The position numbers and the translations under genes were made by a program. From Lactobacillus xylocopicola (GTDB lineage Bacteria > Bacillota > Bacilli > Lactobacillales > Lactobacillaceae), in assembly GCF_033096005.1 (NCBI RefSeq), contig NZ_AP026803.1, positions 850,501 through 914,500 on the forward strand: 64,000 nt of DNA. The letters are read 5' to 3'. The notes beneath the pieces are model-generated. The model did not search any database and was not told the origin of the DNA. It was given only the letters and a program-made list of their open reading frames with translations. The stretch's first letter is position 1, and each line of letters opens with the position of its first letter. Shown here piece by piece: positions 9,354 through 19,139 of the stretch.

Positions 9354-10748
9354 CTAACTTCTACGCACGAAAGCTGTCATTTGAATTCCGGCTTGACGAC
9401 CAAACACGACCGTTTCCGCAATCGAGTTACCGCCGATCCGATTGTTACCATGTAAGCCGCCAGAAACTTCACCGGCAGCATAGAGACCCTTGATGATATT
9501 TCCATCAGTGTCTAATACCTCAGTTTTGGGTGTAATGTGAATCCCCCCCATTGTATAGTGAATAGCGGGATTAACATGAATAGCAAAGAAGGGCCCACGA
9601 GCAATAGTCCGGTCCATCCCCGTTTTGCGGCCAAATTCCTCGTCTTTTTGCGCAGTTACAGCGCTATCCCAAGTTTGAACAGTCATCGTTAGTCCGGCGG
9701 GGTCAATGCCACTTGATTCGGCTACTTCTTCTAGGGTATCACCGCGGCTAACCAGTCCAATGCTGTCATAAAACTCCACCGCGGTAAAGTTCTGTCGGAT
9801 CCCCTGATCAAAAATCAAATATGCCCCGTCTTCATGTAAGTTACTAATCGCGTTAGACACAATTTTGCGGGTGTCCATTTCGTTAATAAACCTTTGACCT
9901 GCCTTATTAACAAGGATAGCACCCTCGCCGCGGAGTCCCTCACCAATCAAGTAGACGTGTTCCGTATCAGTTTGGGCAGTCGGATGAACTTGGATAAAGT
10001 CCATTTGTTCAAGTTGAGCTTCAATTTGCTCGGCCAGTTTCAGACCATCACCGGTTGCGCCCGGCTGATTGGTGGTTTTGTAATCGACTAAGTCAGGACG
10101 GTACTTTTTGATTAACTCTTTCGAGGACCCAAAGCCACCAGAGGCCAGAAGCACTGCCTTGGCCTTAACAGTTTTAACACCCGCGTCCGTGTCTAGCTTG
10201 ACGCCCACGACCTTCTGTCCATCATCTTGCAGTAATTCAATTACCTTGGATCGGATAAAAACCGGAATTTTTGCTTTCTGAACTTGCTCCAGTGCGCCAG
10301 ACACCAAGTAACTGCCCACAGGGGCCATGGAAGCAGGCCGGTGAGCCCGCTTTTTGCTCATTCCCCCCGTAATCGTGAGGTTACTCAGATCAATACCGTG
10401 ATCACTGAGCCAGTCAATTGCACTGGCAGAGTGATCCACAAAATATCTCAGTAGCTCGCGATCATTTAGGCGACCACCACCTTTAAGCGTTTCACGGAAA
10501 AAGTCTTCTTTGTCGTCAATAATACCTGCTTTTAACTGGACTAAGCTCTCAGCGGCGTTCATTCCAGACGAGGCCCGACTGGTATTGCCACCTAATTGGT
10601 CGTTCTTTTCAAAAACTGCAACCTTCAAGCCTAGCTCATTAGCCTGGAGCGCAGCGGTCAAACCTGCTCCACCGGCTCCGACAATAATTGCGTCGTAACT
10701 TGGCGCAATCTCATCAGTTCGGTTTGGTGCAAAAACAAATTTAGCCAT
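9354..10748 (-). CDS. Cytoplasmic fumarate reductase flavoprotein subunit
   Basis: 464 residues, FAD_binding_2 family without heme or FMN domains and without signal peptide. FAD motif GAGGAGLTAA near residue 24. The fumarate reductase active-site motifs are all visible: VHPTAQ, GEGLRGEGA followed by NEMDTR, HYTMGG, and NNRIGGNS. It should reduce fumarate to succinate, with the electron donor unclear (free reduced flavin or an unidentified NADH partner). It is 16 nt downstream of fumC, and completes a malate-fumarate-succinate branch for citrate-derived oxaloacetate. Confidence 0.9.
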   Translation of the reverse strand: MAKFVFAPNRTDEIAPSYDAIIVGAGGAGLTAALQANELGLKVAVFEKNDQLGGNTSRASSGMNAAESLVQLKAGIIDDKEDFFRETLKGGGRLNDRELLRYFVDHSASAIDWLSDHGIDLSNLTITGGMSKKRAHRPASMAPVGSYLVSGALEQVQKAKIPVFIRSKVIELLQDDGQKVVGVKLDTDAGVKTVKAKAVLLASGGFGSSKELIKKYRPDLVDYKTTNQPGATGDGLKLAEQIEAQLEQMDFIQVHPTAQTDTEHVYLIGEGLRGEGAILVNKAGQRFINEMDTRKIVSNAISNLHEDGAYLIFDQGIRQNFTAVEFYDSIGLVSRGDTLEEVAESSGIDPAGLTMTVQTWDSAVTAQKDEEFGRKTGMDRTIARGPFFAIHVNPAIHYTMGGIHITPKTEVLDTDGNIIKGLYAAGEVSGGLHGNNRIGGNSIAETVVFGRQAGIQMTAFVRRS

Positions 10749-10764
10749 TAATCAATTCTCCCTT

Positions 10765-12171
10765 TTATTCTTCTGGTTTCGTCCGGTCAATATTGGTCAT
10801 CTGCATGTAATCCATCCAAGCTTCATATTGCTCTTCAGTGACCTTACCACTCTTTAAAGCTGCTGCCTTAAGGGTTGACCCTTCCTGGTCGGCAGTTTGT
10901 GCAATTTTGGCAGCATCATGATAGCCAATGTGCGGTGATAAAGCAGTAACTGTCATCAACGAGTCTTCTAATAATTCATTCATCTTGCTAGCGTTAACAG
11001 TCAGACCCGCAATCATCTTGTCAGCAAAACCCGTAATGGTCCCCGTTAATATGTCACACGAGTCCAAAAAAGCAGTAATCATGACCGTCTTGAAAACGTT
11101 CATTTCAAAGTTGCCTTGTGAAGCAGTAAAGGTGATAGTCGTATCGTTCCCAAAGACCTTTGCTGCAGCCATGGTCACTGCCTCCGCTTGGGTTGGATTT
11201 ACCTTACCAGGCATAATTGAGGAACCTGGTTCATTTGCCGGAATATTTAATTCATGGTAACCAGCTCGCGGACCAGAAGCCAGGAAGCGGATGTCTTGGG
11301 CGATTTTAAACAAATCGGCCGCCAGAGTTTTGAGTGCACCGTGCACTACATCAATTCCAGAATGGTGAGCCAAACCCCAGAACTTGTTGGTCTCCACTTC
11401 AAACTTATGTCCATAAACTACAGATAATTGGGCAGCAATCTTGCTCGTCATTCCCGGCGCTGCATTTAGCCCTGTACCAACCGCCGTACCACCAATTGCC
11501 AACTCATAGAGCGTCGGCTTAAGTTCCTTGATATAGGCTAAATCGTGCTTTAAAGCCGCTAGATAGCCGGATACTTCCTGGCCAAAGGTAATTGGGGTGG
11601 CATCCTGCAAGTGAGTCCGGCCCACCTTGACTGTCGTCCAATACTGGTCTTGCTTGACCTTTAGTTCATTGATAAGGTGCTGAAGAGCTGGTTCTAACTT
11701 ATCCAGTGCCTCAACCGCCACAATATTCATCACTGTCGGATAAGTATCGTTAGAAGACTGCCCCCGATTAACATCATCATTAGGCAGAATTGTTAATTCG
11801 GGGTGCAACTTGTTGGCCAGATTAGCAACCACCTCGTTAACATTCATGTTACTTTGAGTGCCTGATCCAGTTTGGAGCACGTGTAAAGGAAAGTCTTTGC
11901 GCAAGTCATCATCATTTAGTGCCAATAACTGGTCAATTGCTTCCACAATCGCTTGCCCCTTCTCCTGAGGCTCGTCACCGACTTCAACGTTAGATACAGC
12001 CGCCGCCTTTTTTAACTGCAAAAAAGCACGAATAACTGCTAGTGGCATTAACTCCCCACTGGGAAAATTATTCCGACTGCGCTCTGTTTGCGGACCCCAT
12101 AAAGCATTTTTGGGAATTTTAACCGGACCAATCGTGTCACTTTCAATTCGGTACTCTACTTCACTCATCAC
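10765..12171 (-). CDS. fumC: Class II fumarate hydratase
   Basis: 468 residues, typical class II fumarase length. Signature GSSIMPGKVNP near residue 315 and substrate motifs GSGTQSNMNVNE near residue 102 and GRTHLQDATP near residue 185 are present. It converts malate to fumarate, feeding the downstream fumarate reductase. Two adjacent ATG codons begin the frame; either could serve. Confidence 0.95.
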   Translation of the reverse strand: MMSEVEYRIESDTIGPVKIPKNALWGPQTERSRNNFPSGELMPLAVIRAFLQLKKAAAVSNVEVGDEPQEKGQAIVEAIDQLLALNDDDLRKDFPLHVLQTGSGTQSNMNVNEVVANLANKLHPELTILPNDDVNRGQSSNDTYPTVMNIVAVEALDKLEPALQHLINELKVKQDQYWTTVKVGRTHLQDATPITFGQEVSGYLAALKHDLAYIKELKPTLYELAIGGTAVGTGLNAAPGMTSKIAAQLSVVYGHKFEVETNKFWGLAHHSGIDVVHGALKTLAADLFKIAQDIRFLASGPRAGYHELNIPANEPGSSIMPGKVNPTQAEAVTMAAAKVFGNDTTITFTASQGNFEMNVFKTVMITAFLDSCDILTGTITGFADKMIAGLTVNASKMNELLEDSLMTVTALSPHIGYHDAAKIAQTADQEGSTLKAAALKSGKVTEEQYEAWMDYMQMTNIDRTKPEE

Positions 12172-12334
12172 TAAACTCCTTTTGTCTTGTTTTACTGTAT
12201 GAAACCTACTTAACTAATAACTATTATTTATCATACCTGCTAACAGTTGCTTTTTCAATATCTTTAAAATAAATGGCAAATTATTTAATTTTTTAAAAAA
12301 ACGAAAGTTTAAAGATCTCGCTCTTACCAGTGGC

Positions 12335-14359
12335 CTAAATTTTTAAAGTTTCAGCATTAATAGCTACGATTATGGTAGAAAGTGCCATCAAAGCTGCACC
12401 AACTGCTGGCGTGAGGATAATTCCCCAGGGTGCCAAAAGTCCGGCCGCCAGCGGAAGCGCAACGATGTTGTAGCCTGCGCCCCACCACAAATTTTGGACG
12501 GTTTTTTGTTGCGTATGCTGGGCCAATTGTAAGAAGCTAATAATATCAGTTGGATTACTGTTAACTAAGACAACGTCAGCCGAGTCTACCGCTACATCCG
12601 TACCAGCACCAATGGCAACGCCAATATCAGCCTTGGCCAAACTAGGCGCATCATTGATCCCATCACCTACCATCATCACCTTGCTAACTTGGTCTTGGAA
12701 CTGGGCAACAATTTTTTCCTTATCTTCTGGCATTAAATCGGTATAAACTTCAGTTATGCCTAACTTTTTTGCAATTCCTTGCGCAGCCTCGCGATTATCT
12801 CCAGTTAACATAACTGGTGTAATATTTAACTTTTTAATCTGTTTAATTAAAGATTGGGCACCAGGTTTAATCTCGTCGCCAACTAGCAAATAGCCTAGGA
12901 CGGTTCCTCCTTCTATGAGGTAACTAGCGGTATTATTTAAGGTATCAATTGCCGGAAAGACTTCAACTTGCGATCGCGCTGCCTGTTCATTAACAAGCTG
13001 ATAATGATGACCATTGATGGTACCGCTAATCCCCTCACCTGGCAGATTTTGACCATTAGTTAACGTCAGTAAGTCAACCTTTTTGGCTTGGGCAAATTGC
13101 AAGACACTCTGGGCAATCGGATGAGTTGAATCCTGTTCTAAAGAAGCAGTAATGGCCAGTACCGCTTGTGCGTCGAGGTCAGAACTCAAACTAGCAAACT
13201 TATTGACCCGGAACTTTCCTGCGGTCAAAGTGCCCGTCTTATCCAATAAGAGATAATTAAGTTTTGAGCTAACGCTAATGACTTTACGGTTTCTAATCAA
13301 AAGACCATGCTTTGCTCCGATAGCCGTGGATTTAGCATTAACTAAAGGAATTGCTAGCCCCAAGGCGTGCGGGCAGGCAATGACCAGGACAGTGACCATG
13401 CGCTCTAAGCCAGTACCAATACCGCGCATGCCAGTCCAAACAATTAAAGCAATAAGTCCCACAACTAGAGCGGCATAGAAAAGCCAGCCCGAAACGCGAT
13501 CAGCCAGGTCCTGCAGCCTGGACTTGGTCATCTGCGATGACTGTACTAGCTGGTTAACATTAGCCAAAAAACCTGAATTAGCCGGACTATTGACCTTGAC
13601 CGTCAGAGCACCACTACCATTAAGCGAGCCCCCGATTACTCGATCACCTTTTTTTCGGAAGACCTCGCGGGCTTCCCCCGTCATTAGCGACTCGTTAACC
13701 CGACTAGATCCTGCTAGAATAGTACCGTCTAAGGGGATACTTTCACCGGCCTTAATCAAAATAAGTGCGCCTCGTTTGACGTCATTAATTTCCACCTCAA
13801 CGGTTCGCTTACCCTGTTTTTGGTGTACTTTATCAGGCAAAAGCTTGGCTAAATCATGAACCGAGCTATTGGCCGACATTACCGACGACATCTCAATCCA
13901 GTGACCGAGCAACATAATTAAGATTAAAGTAGCCAGTTCCCAAAAAAAGTCCATTGTATGTTCTGCACTCTGTACTAAGTCATTGCGGATGAAGGCATAC
14001 AAACTGTAGAGGTAGGCCGTGGAAATTCCGAGCGTAATCAGCGTCATCATTTCAGGCCGGCGCTCTTTTAACTCAGAGCAGGCACCCTTAAAGAAAGGCC
14101 AACCACCGTAGCAAAATAAAATAGTGGCAAAAACTACTACCACCCAATCCGAATCGGGAAAAGAGAATTGAAATGGTAGACTAATGCCCATTGCTGGTGC
14201 CAAAAACAAGATTGGCAGTGCCAAAACCACCGAAACCAGTAAGCGCTGCTTTAAATTGCCCATCGGCATCATCTGCTGATTACCCATGTTCATGTTTCCA
14301 TGCTCATGACCAGCGTGCATTGCAGTCCGCTTTTTGTCTTCATTTTCGTTTTTAGCCAA
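12335..14359 (-). CDS. copB: CopB-type heavy-metal P1B ATPase
   Basis: 674 residues. A His/Met-rich N-terminus (MHAGHEHGNMNMGNQQM) replaces the CXXC metal domain. Membrane motif CPHALG near residue 327 (CPH is typical of CopB, rather than CPC), phosphorylation site DKTGTLT near residue 372, and GDGINDAP near residue 566. It probably exports copper or silver ions. The frame starts with TTG at 14359 with a weak ribosome site; the internal ATG before HAGHEHG is an alternative. A strong promoter with an inverted repeat lies just upstream. Confidence 0.87.
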   Translation of the reverse strand: MAKNENEDKKRTAMHAGHEHGNMNMGNQQMMPMGNLKQRLLVSVVLALPILFLAPAMGISLPFQFSFPDSDWVVVVFATILFCYGGWPFFKGACSELKERRPEMMTLITLGISTAYLYSLYAFIRNDLVQSAEHTMDFFWELATLILIMLLGHWIEMSSVMSANSSVHDLAKLLPDKVHQKQGKRTVEVEINDVKRGALILIKAGESIPLDGTILAGSSRVNESLMTGEAREVFRKKGDRVIGGSLNGSGALTVKVNSPANSGFLANVNQLVQSSQMTKSRLQDLADRVSGWLFYAALVVGLIALIVWTGMRGIGTGLERMVTVLVIACPHALGLAIPLVNAKSTAIGAKHGLLIRNRKVISVSSKLNYLLLDKTGTLTAGKFRVNKFASLSSDLDAQAVLAITASLEQDSTHPIAQSVLQFAQAKKVDLLTLTNGQNLPGEGISGTINGHHYQLVNEQAARSQVEVFPAIDTLNNTASYLIEGGTVLGYLLVGDEIKPGAQSLIKQIKKLNITPVMLTGDNREAAQGIAKKLGITEVYTDLMPEDKEKIVAQFQDQVSKVMMVGDGINDAPSLAKADIGVAIGAGTDVAVDSADVVLVNSNPTDIISFLQLAQHTQQKTVQNLWWGAGYNIVALPLAAGLLAPWGIILTPAVGAALMALSTIIVAINAETLKI

Positions 14360-14408
14360 CTTGCTCAGTCCAATCTTTTAACTCATAATCACTTTATTCT
14401 TCTCCTTC

Positions 14409-14437
14409 AATCTACTTTTATTAATAGTAGTTGTCAA
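14409..14437 (-). promoter_or_regulatory. Promoter of copB with an inverted repeat in the spacer
   Basis: On the minus strand TTGACA (14437-14432) and TAGATT (14414-14409) are separated by exactly 17 nt. An inverted repeat CTACT/AGTAG (14412-14430) fills the spacer and overlaps the -10 box, so it could be an operator. It is not a CopY-type TACANNTGTA box. Confidence 0.6.
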
Positions 14438-14476
14438 AAAAAGTGGCTCATCTAAAAGCTAATCTGCATAGTTTTG

Positions 14477-15850
14477 CTACTGCTTTGGTCGTTTGCGGTA
14501 AAAATGCACCAGTAAGCCAGCGGCAATTCCGACCGCTGCCGGAATTACCCAGTCCAGACCAATTGCAGCCAAAGGCAACAAACGTACTTGGAGTTCCTTG
14601 ATAAAATGAGCCCACGGACTTTGGCTGATAACCGGGGGAAACGAGGCTAACATATCGAGTAGTGCAGGAATCATGGTCAGTCCGATTGCCCAAAAGTACA
14701 CAACTGGATCGCCAGCAAAAGCTGTCTTAGCAATCGACAGGACAATTAACACAATGGCAATTGGATACAAAAACATCAACATTGGGGTTGACCAAGCAAT
14801 GATTGTGTCGAGGCCAAAATTGGCCGTCACAAATGATGCAAAGGTCATGATTGCCAGCCAGGTATGATAACTGATTTTTGAAAAGCTGCGGTGAAAGTCC
14901 TGGGCAAAAGCCGCTAGCAGGCCCACTGCGGTCGTTAAACAAGTTAGCGTCACCAAAGTAGCCAGGAGGGCATGCCCAAAGTCACCAAGGTAATAAGTAA
15001 CAATCTGATTGAAGGCTGTACCACCTTCAGCTGAGGGCTTAAAGTGCTTAAGCGTTGTAGCCCCCAGCCAAATCAGTGCAATATAGATCAGTCCAATTGC
15101 GCCAGTGGCAATAACACCAGCGCTCGCAGTAACCTTTGCGTTACTCTTAGCAGAAGTCTTGCCTAGCTGTTTGACCGCTGAAACAATCGTATAACCAAAG
15201 GCCAAGCCAGCTAAAGCATCCATCGTGTTATAGCCCTGCAGAAAACCATTAAAAAAGGCCATATTGTGATAAGCAGCAGTGACTGTCTGCTGATGAGCCG
15301 CACCCATTGGCTTTGCAGCTGCCAGCAGAAAAACAACAAACAGTAAAAGTAGAAAAATTGGATTCAAGACGCGACCAACACTGTCCAAGATAGTTGTTTC
15401 TTGATAAGAAATAATAAACGCTAAAATAAAAAAAATAGCGGAAAAAACGAGTAGGCATGGCTGAGCCAGCTTGGCTGGTAAGACAGGTTGCAAACCAACC
15501 GAAAATGAAATACTAGCGGTCCGCGGGGTTGCAAATAAGGGGCCCAGGGTCAGGTGGATTAGCACCATAAAGGCCAGCGCAAACTTTCGGCCCAAAGGAC
15601 GACCAATATCGTAGATTCCCTTGGCATGACTGACACTAATCGCTAAAACGGCTAACAGTGGCAAAAGCACGGCGGTTACTAAAAAACCGGCAGTAGCAGC
15701 CAGCCACTTGGCTCCTGCTAGTTGGCCCAAGTGAACAGGAAAAATCAAATTTCCTGCCCCAAAAAACAAGCCAAATAATAGGGAAGCAATCACTAAATAT
15801 TGCTTCCAGGTTAATGGTTTGGTATTTTCATCCGGTCTAATCTCTTCCAT
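14477..15850 (-). CDS. brnQ: Branched-chain amino acid:cation symporter BrnQ
   Basis: 457 residues, about 12 membrane segments, with the family hallmark FGAGNLIFP near residue 30. It imports leucine, isoleucine and valine. Transcription is controlled by a T-box leader upstream (15893-16160). Confidence 0.92.
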   Translation of the reverse strand: MEEIRPDENTKPLTWKQYLVIASLLFGLFFGAGNLIFPVHLGQLAGAKWLAATAGFLVTAVLLPLLAVLAISVSHAKGIYDIGRPLGRKFALAFMVLIHLTLGPLFATPRTASISFSVGLQPVLPAKLAQPCLLVFSAIFFILAFIISYQETTILDSVGRVLNPIFLLLLFVVFLLAAAKPMGAAHQQTVTAAYHNMAFFNGFLQGYNTMDALAGLAFGYTIVSAVKQLGKTSAKSNAKVTASAGVIATGAIGLIYIALIWLGATTLKHFKPSAEGGTAFNQIVTYYLGDFGHALLATLVTLTCLTTAVGLLAAFAQDFHRSFSKISYHTWLAIMTFASFVTANFGLDTIIAWSTPMLMFLYPIAIVLIVLSIAKTAFAGDPVVYFWAIGLTMIPALLDMLASFPPVISQSPWAHFIKELQVRLLPLAAIGLDWVIPAAVGIAAGLLVHFYRKRPKQ

Positions 15851-15892
15851 ACAATCTTCCTCAATTTCTTAACTAGCAGCGTCTTTAAAATA

Positions 15893-16160
15893 AAAAAGCA
15901 CCCTTGATTGTCATCAAGGGTGCTTCACGCACGGTACCACCTATTTTACTGCCTAATTCTCAAAAGCCGCAGTCACTTCACGTACAGCCCAATTGCGATA
16001 CGCTAACACGATAATGGGTGTCACCAATACTAACTACTTAAATTCACTAGCTTGCTCAAAGTTACTTTCAGATTGTTTTCACGATCCCTTTTCACCATCA
16101 GGACTCTCTAATACGCTACCTACAACCTTACTCTTCTTTTCATTGCATTTTTCTATTAAT
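15893..16160 (-). promoter_or_regulatory. T-box riboswitch (branched-chain amino acid type) upstream of brnQ
   Basis: Minus strand. The T-box core AGGTGGTACCGTG lies at about 15929-15944, followed by a strong terminator hairpin AAGCACCCTTGAT / ATCAAGGGTGCTT with T run (15893-15926). A GAGAGTC segment and an AGTA bulge upstream belong to stem I. The variable T-box base is U, matching an A discriminator as in tRNA-Ile/Leu/Val. An ATC in the 3' part of stem I is a possible isoleucine specifier, but I could not fold it with certainty. Confidence 0.87.
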
Positions 16161-16163
16161 AAT

Positions 16164-16192
16164 ATTCTAATCAACAACTTATTTATTGTCAA
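16164..16192 (-). promoter_or_regulatory. Promoter of the brnQ T-box transcript
   Basis: TTGACA (16192-16187), 17-nt spacer, TAGAAT (16169-16164) on the minus strand: near-consensus sigma-A promoter just upstream of the T-box. Confidence 0.85.
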
Positions 16193-16246
16193 CCAAAAAA
16201 TAAAACTAGCTTACGCTAACTCAATCATAGCTGTTAGCAATATCGT

Positions 16247-17143
16247 TTACACAAAATTGGCGTAGTTGTTTTTTAACCAGGTAACAAGGGATTTAGCAGC
16301 TTTAGTCATGCCATATTCAAGCATCGCTATCCCATAATGCGGCTGCACTGGATATATTAGCGGAATACCATGTAGCTGCCGATCCGCAAAGTCTGAAACA
16401 AAATTAGCCCAAATACCCACCCCCAAATTAGCTTGAACCATTACATGCGAATTTAAAATGTTGTTAGAATAAACCAAATTTAAATGCTTATTCTCTTTGA
16501 CAATCGCCTTTTGCAGTTCATTTTGGGAAGGTGGACACCACTTACTATCTAAAAAAATCAAGCGATAATTACTCAAACTGGTTAATGGCAAGGCTGCTTC
16601 ACTAGCTGCCTTGGGACCATAAAAATTGGCATAATATTTACCTTCAACCAAATCCGTATAATGGATATTGGCAATTTTGGCCACGATGTCAGGCATGGTA
16701 AAGATCAAATCGCAGTCTCCATTTAACAAGTGATCTTTTAGACTATTATGAGCAAAATTTTCCAAGTAGATATTTGGCCAGTTGTTAGCTTTAACTTGCC
16801 GATATTCTTTAATGATATTAGGTAGCATTGAAATTTCATACGGCGTTCCGCTGTAACCTATGGTTAGATCTTCCGCTCTGGCACTAGCAATTCTTTGGGC
16901 CTTTTGGACCGACTTATTGTAGAGGTTTAACATGGGCTTCATCGAAGCATAAAAATTTTCTCCACTTTTCGTTAACTGTACCTGCTTTCTTGTCCGATAA
17001 AACAGTAAAAAATTGAGCTCTTTTTCCATCGAAGAAATAGTTTGTGAAACTGCTGATTGAGACAAGTTCATTTGTAAGGCAGTGCGCGAAAAGTTTAAGG
17101 TTTCAGCTAAATTTACAAAAACAGCTAAGTGGTCATAATTCAT
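16247..17143 (-). CDS. LysR-family transcriptional regulator
   Basis: 298 residues with an N-terminal LysR helix-turn-helix (residues 1-60, ETLNFSRTALQMNLSQSAVS) and an effector domain. It is transcribed divergently from the FMN/FAD reductase at 17283, so it very likely controls that gene. Confidence 0.85.
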   Translation of the reverse strand: MNYDHLAVFVNLAETLNFSRTALQMNLSQSAVSQTISSMEKELNFLLFYRTRKQVQLTKSGENFYASMKPMLNLYNKSVQKAQRIASARAEDLTIGYSGTPYEISMLPNIIKEYRQVKANNWPNIYLENFAHNSLKDHLLNGDCDLIFTMPDIVAKIANIHYTDLVEGKYYANFYGPKAASEAALPLTSLSNYRLIFLDSKWCPPSQNELQKAIVKENKHLNLVYSNNILNSHVMVQANLGVGIWANFVSDFADRQLHGIPLIYPVQPHYGIAMLEYGMTKAAKSLVTWLKNNYANFV

Positions 17144-17282
17144 TTTGGTTACCTTCTACATCCTATATATCAGTAAAACTTATAAACAATCATATTCTTG
17201 ATTAATTGTGCTCCTTTAACCAATGTTATATTAAGATCATAAATATTAACAGAACAATTGCAACTTTTTAAGGAGAAAAATT
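17144..17282. promoter_or_regulatory. Divergent intergenic region, LysR regulator / flavoprotein
   Basis: 139 AT-rich bases between divergent starts. On the plus strand TATATT and AAGGAG precede the flavoprotein. The region is where LysR-type T-N11-A sites are expected; several AT-rich dyads occur and none can be chosen. Confidence 0.45.
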
Positions 17283-19106
17283 ATGAAAAAATTGCGAGCT
17301 GGACGTTACGCTGTTATTGCACAAGAATATGAAAAAGAAACGATGCCACTAGAAGTTGAAATTACTGATAATCAGATTAGCCAGATACTTCCACAGGAGC
17401 CAATGATTCCTGGCAGTTTGGAAGAAAGTGTTTTTACTAAGGTACCCCAAGAAATCATTCAAAAGCAAAGTATTGACGTCGATGCGATTACTGGTGCAAC
17501 CCATTCCGTTAACGGCTTAATTCAAGCCGTGAGCACTGTAATTGAACAGGCCGGAGGAGATCCTGCTGACTTTAAGTTACACTCAAATAGCAAAAATAGT
17601 GACCCGTCATCAAAAACACCAGATTTAGCTGATCCGCAAAAAACTTTTGCTAGCTGGCGTAATAAACCTGAACAAGTCGTAAAAGAATATCATACCGATT
17701 TTTTAATTGTTGGTGCTGGTATTGCAGGACTTGCAGCAGCAGTTCAAGCTCGTCAATTAGGAATGGAAACAATTGTAATTGAAAAAAATGGCTTTGTCGC
17801 TGGCAACGGTGGCGGAGTTGAAGGCATTTTTGGGATTAACACCAAAATGCAAGCAGCCGCTGGAATACATGCCGAACCAGAAGACATTATTACCAAAGAA
17901 GCAGAACTAGGACAATACCGAGCAGATGGCTCTTTTTGGGTTGATTTAATTAATAATTCCGCTGCCAATATTGACTGGCTAGTAGATTTAGGGGTGCAAT
18001 TAACTAATGTTGATGATTACCACGGCACCTGCATGTTTCCAACTTTTCACTGGTTTAAGGGGGGCTTTGCTTCAGTTGGGTATGCCCCTTACATGAAAAA
18101 ACAGGCTGATAAACTCAAAGCACAATTCTTACTTGAAACAGCTGCTACCAGTATTATTTACGAAGATGGCATAGTCAAGGGCGTCTACGCTAACACACCC
18201 GCAGGCAGCATTAAAATTAGTGCCAAGGCTACCCTGCTAGCAACTGGTGGCGTAGGGCACAACCCTAAATTACTCGAAGCCCAAGGCTGGTCGACTAAAA
18301 ATATTCATTATTGCTCCATGCCCAGCAACACAGGTGACGGTTATCAAATGGCTATGTCCGTTGGCGCAAAAGACTTTTTAAAAGAGTCACCCGAGTTTAT
18401 GATGAACTATATTCAAGCTCTGCCACACGAAGGTGTACACTTGTACATTGATCCAATTAATGGCTTTATGTCTCTACCAGCAGGTGGACCAGTTGTGTTC
18501 GTTAACCAAGACGGGCGCCGTTTAGTTAACGAAAATGTCAAAAAAGATAACCTGCTCTACCAACGAATGGCAATTAAATCAACTCGAGTTACGTATGAAA
18601 TTTTCACCCAGAAAATTTATGATCAAATTACAAAAGACGTCCCTAAGGCAGACCAAATACTAGCCCAAGCAGTTAAAACAAACGATGGTGATTCGCTCTT
18701 TAAAGCAGATTCATTCGCTGGTCTAGCGCAAGCCGTTGGCTTACCAGAAAATGTTTTAGTTGAAACCATGGAAAACTACAATTCATACTGTGAGCGTGGA
18801 CACGATTTGGAATTTAACAAGGATAAAGATATGCTGCTGGCGATGAAAGAAGGCCCTTATTACATCGCTCGCCTTGATCCCTCAAACTTAATCGGGATTG
18901 GTGGAATTGGTTCAAATCAAAAATTCGAAGTTATTACTAACGACTTTACTAAAATCCCTGGTTTATATGCTGCCGGAATGGATTCAACGATGCAATATCG
19001 GGATGTCTATACGATTACTTTAGGTGGTTCAGCCTGTGCCCATAATGTTAATTCTGGCCGACACGCTGCCATACATGCGCAAGAATATCTTAAGCAGAAT
19101 AACTAA
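17283..19106 (+). CDS. FMN_bind plus FAD_binding_2 flavoprotein reductase of unknown substrate
   Basis: 607 residues. An N-terminal FMN_bind domain (about 1-95) carries the covalent flavinylation motif DAITGAT with Thr73 as probable FMN acceptor. It is followed by an FAD_binding_2 domain from about 138 (IVGAGIAGLAAAVQ). The fumarate reductase residues are absent: no HPT, AGGP instead of RGEGA, IGGIGS instead of HxTxGG, and TLGGSACAHN instead of NRxGGN. Thus another enoate or similar acceptor is likely. No signal peptide. Good AAGGAG ribosome site. An ApbE flavin transferase would be required and is not in the window. Confidence 0.82.
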   Translation: MKKLRAGRYAVIAQEYEKETMPLEVEITDNQISQILPQEPMIPGSLEESVFTKVPQEIIQKQSIDVDAITGATHSVNGLIQAVSTVIEQAGGDPADFKLHSNSKNSDPSSKTPDLADPQKTFASWRNKPEQVVKEYHTDFLIVGAGIAGLAAAVQARQLGMETIVIEKNGFVAGNGGGVEGIFGINTKMQAAAGIHAEPEDIITKEAELGQYRADGSFWVDLINNSAANIDWLVDLGVQLTNVDDYHGTCMFPTFHWFKGGFASVGYAPYMKKQADKLKAQFLLETAATSIIYEDGIVKGVYANTPAGSIKISAKATLLATGGVGHNPKLLEAQGWSTKNIHYCSMPSNTGDGYQMAMSVGAKDFLKESPEFMMNYIQALPHEGVHLYIDPINGFMSLPAGGPVVFVNQDGRRLVNENVKKDNLLYQRMAIKSTRVTYEIFTQKIYDQITKDVPKADQILAQAVKTNDGDSLFKADSFAGLAQAVGLPENVLVETMENYNSYCERGHDLEFNKDKDMLLAMKEGPYYIARLDPSNLIGIGGIGSNQKFEVITNDFTKIPGLYAAGMDSTMQYRDVYTITLGGSACAHNVNSGRHAAIHAQEYLKQNN

Positions 19107-19139
19107 TTTAGCTAAAAAAACCTAGAAAAAAGTCTAATC

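Noticed and set aside
15993..16265. 90-residue plus-strand frame upstream of brnQ
   Set aside because: It lies antisense to the T-box leader and has no ribosome site.
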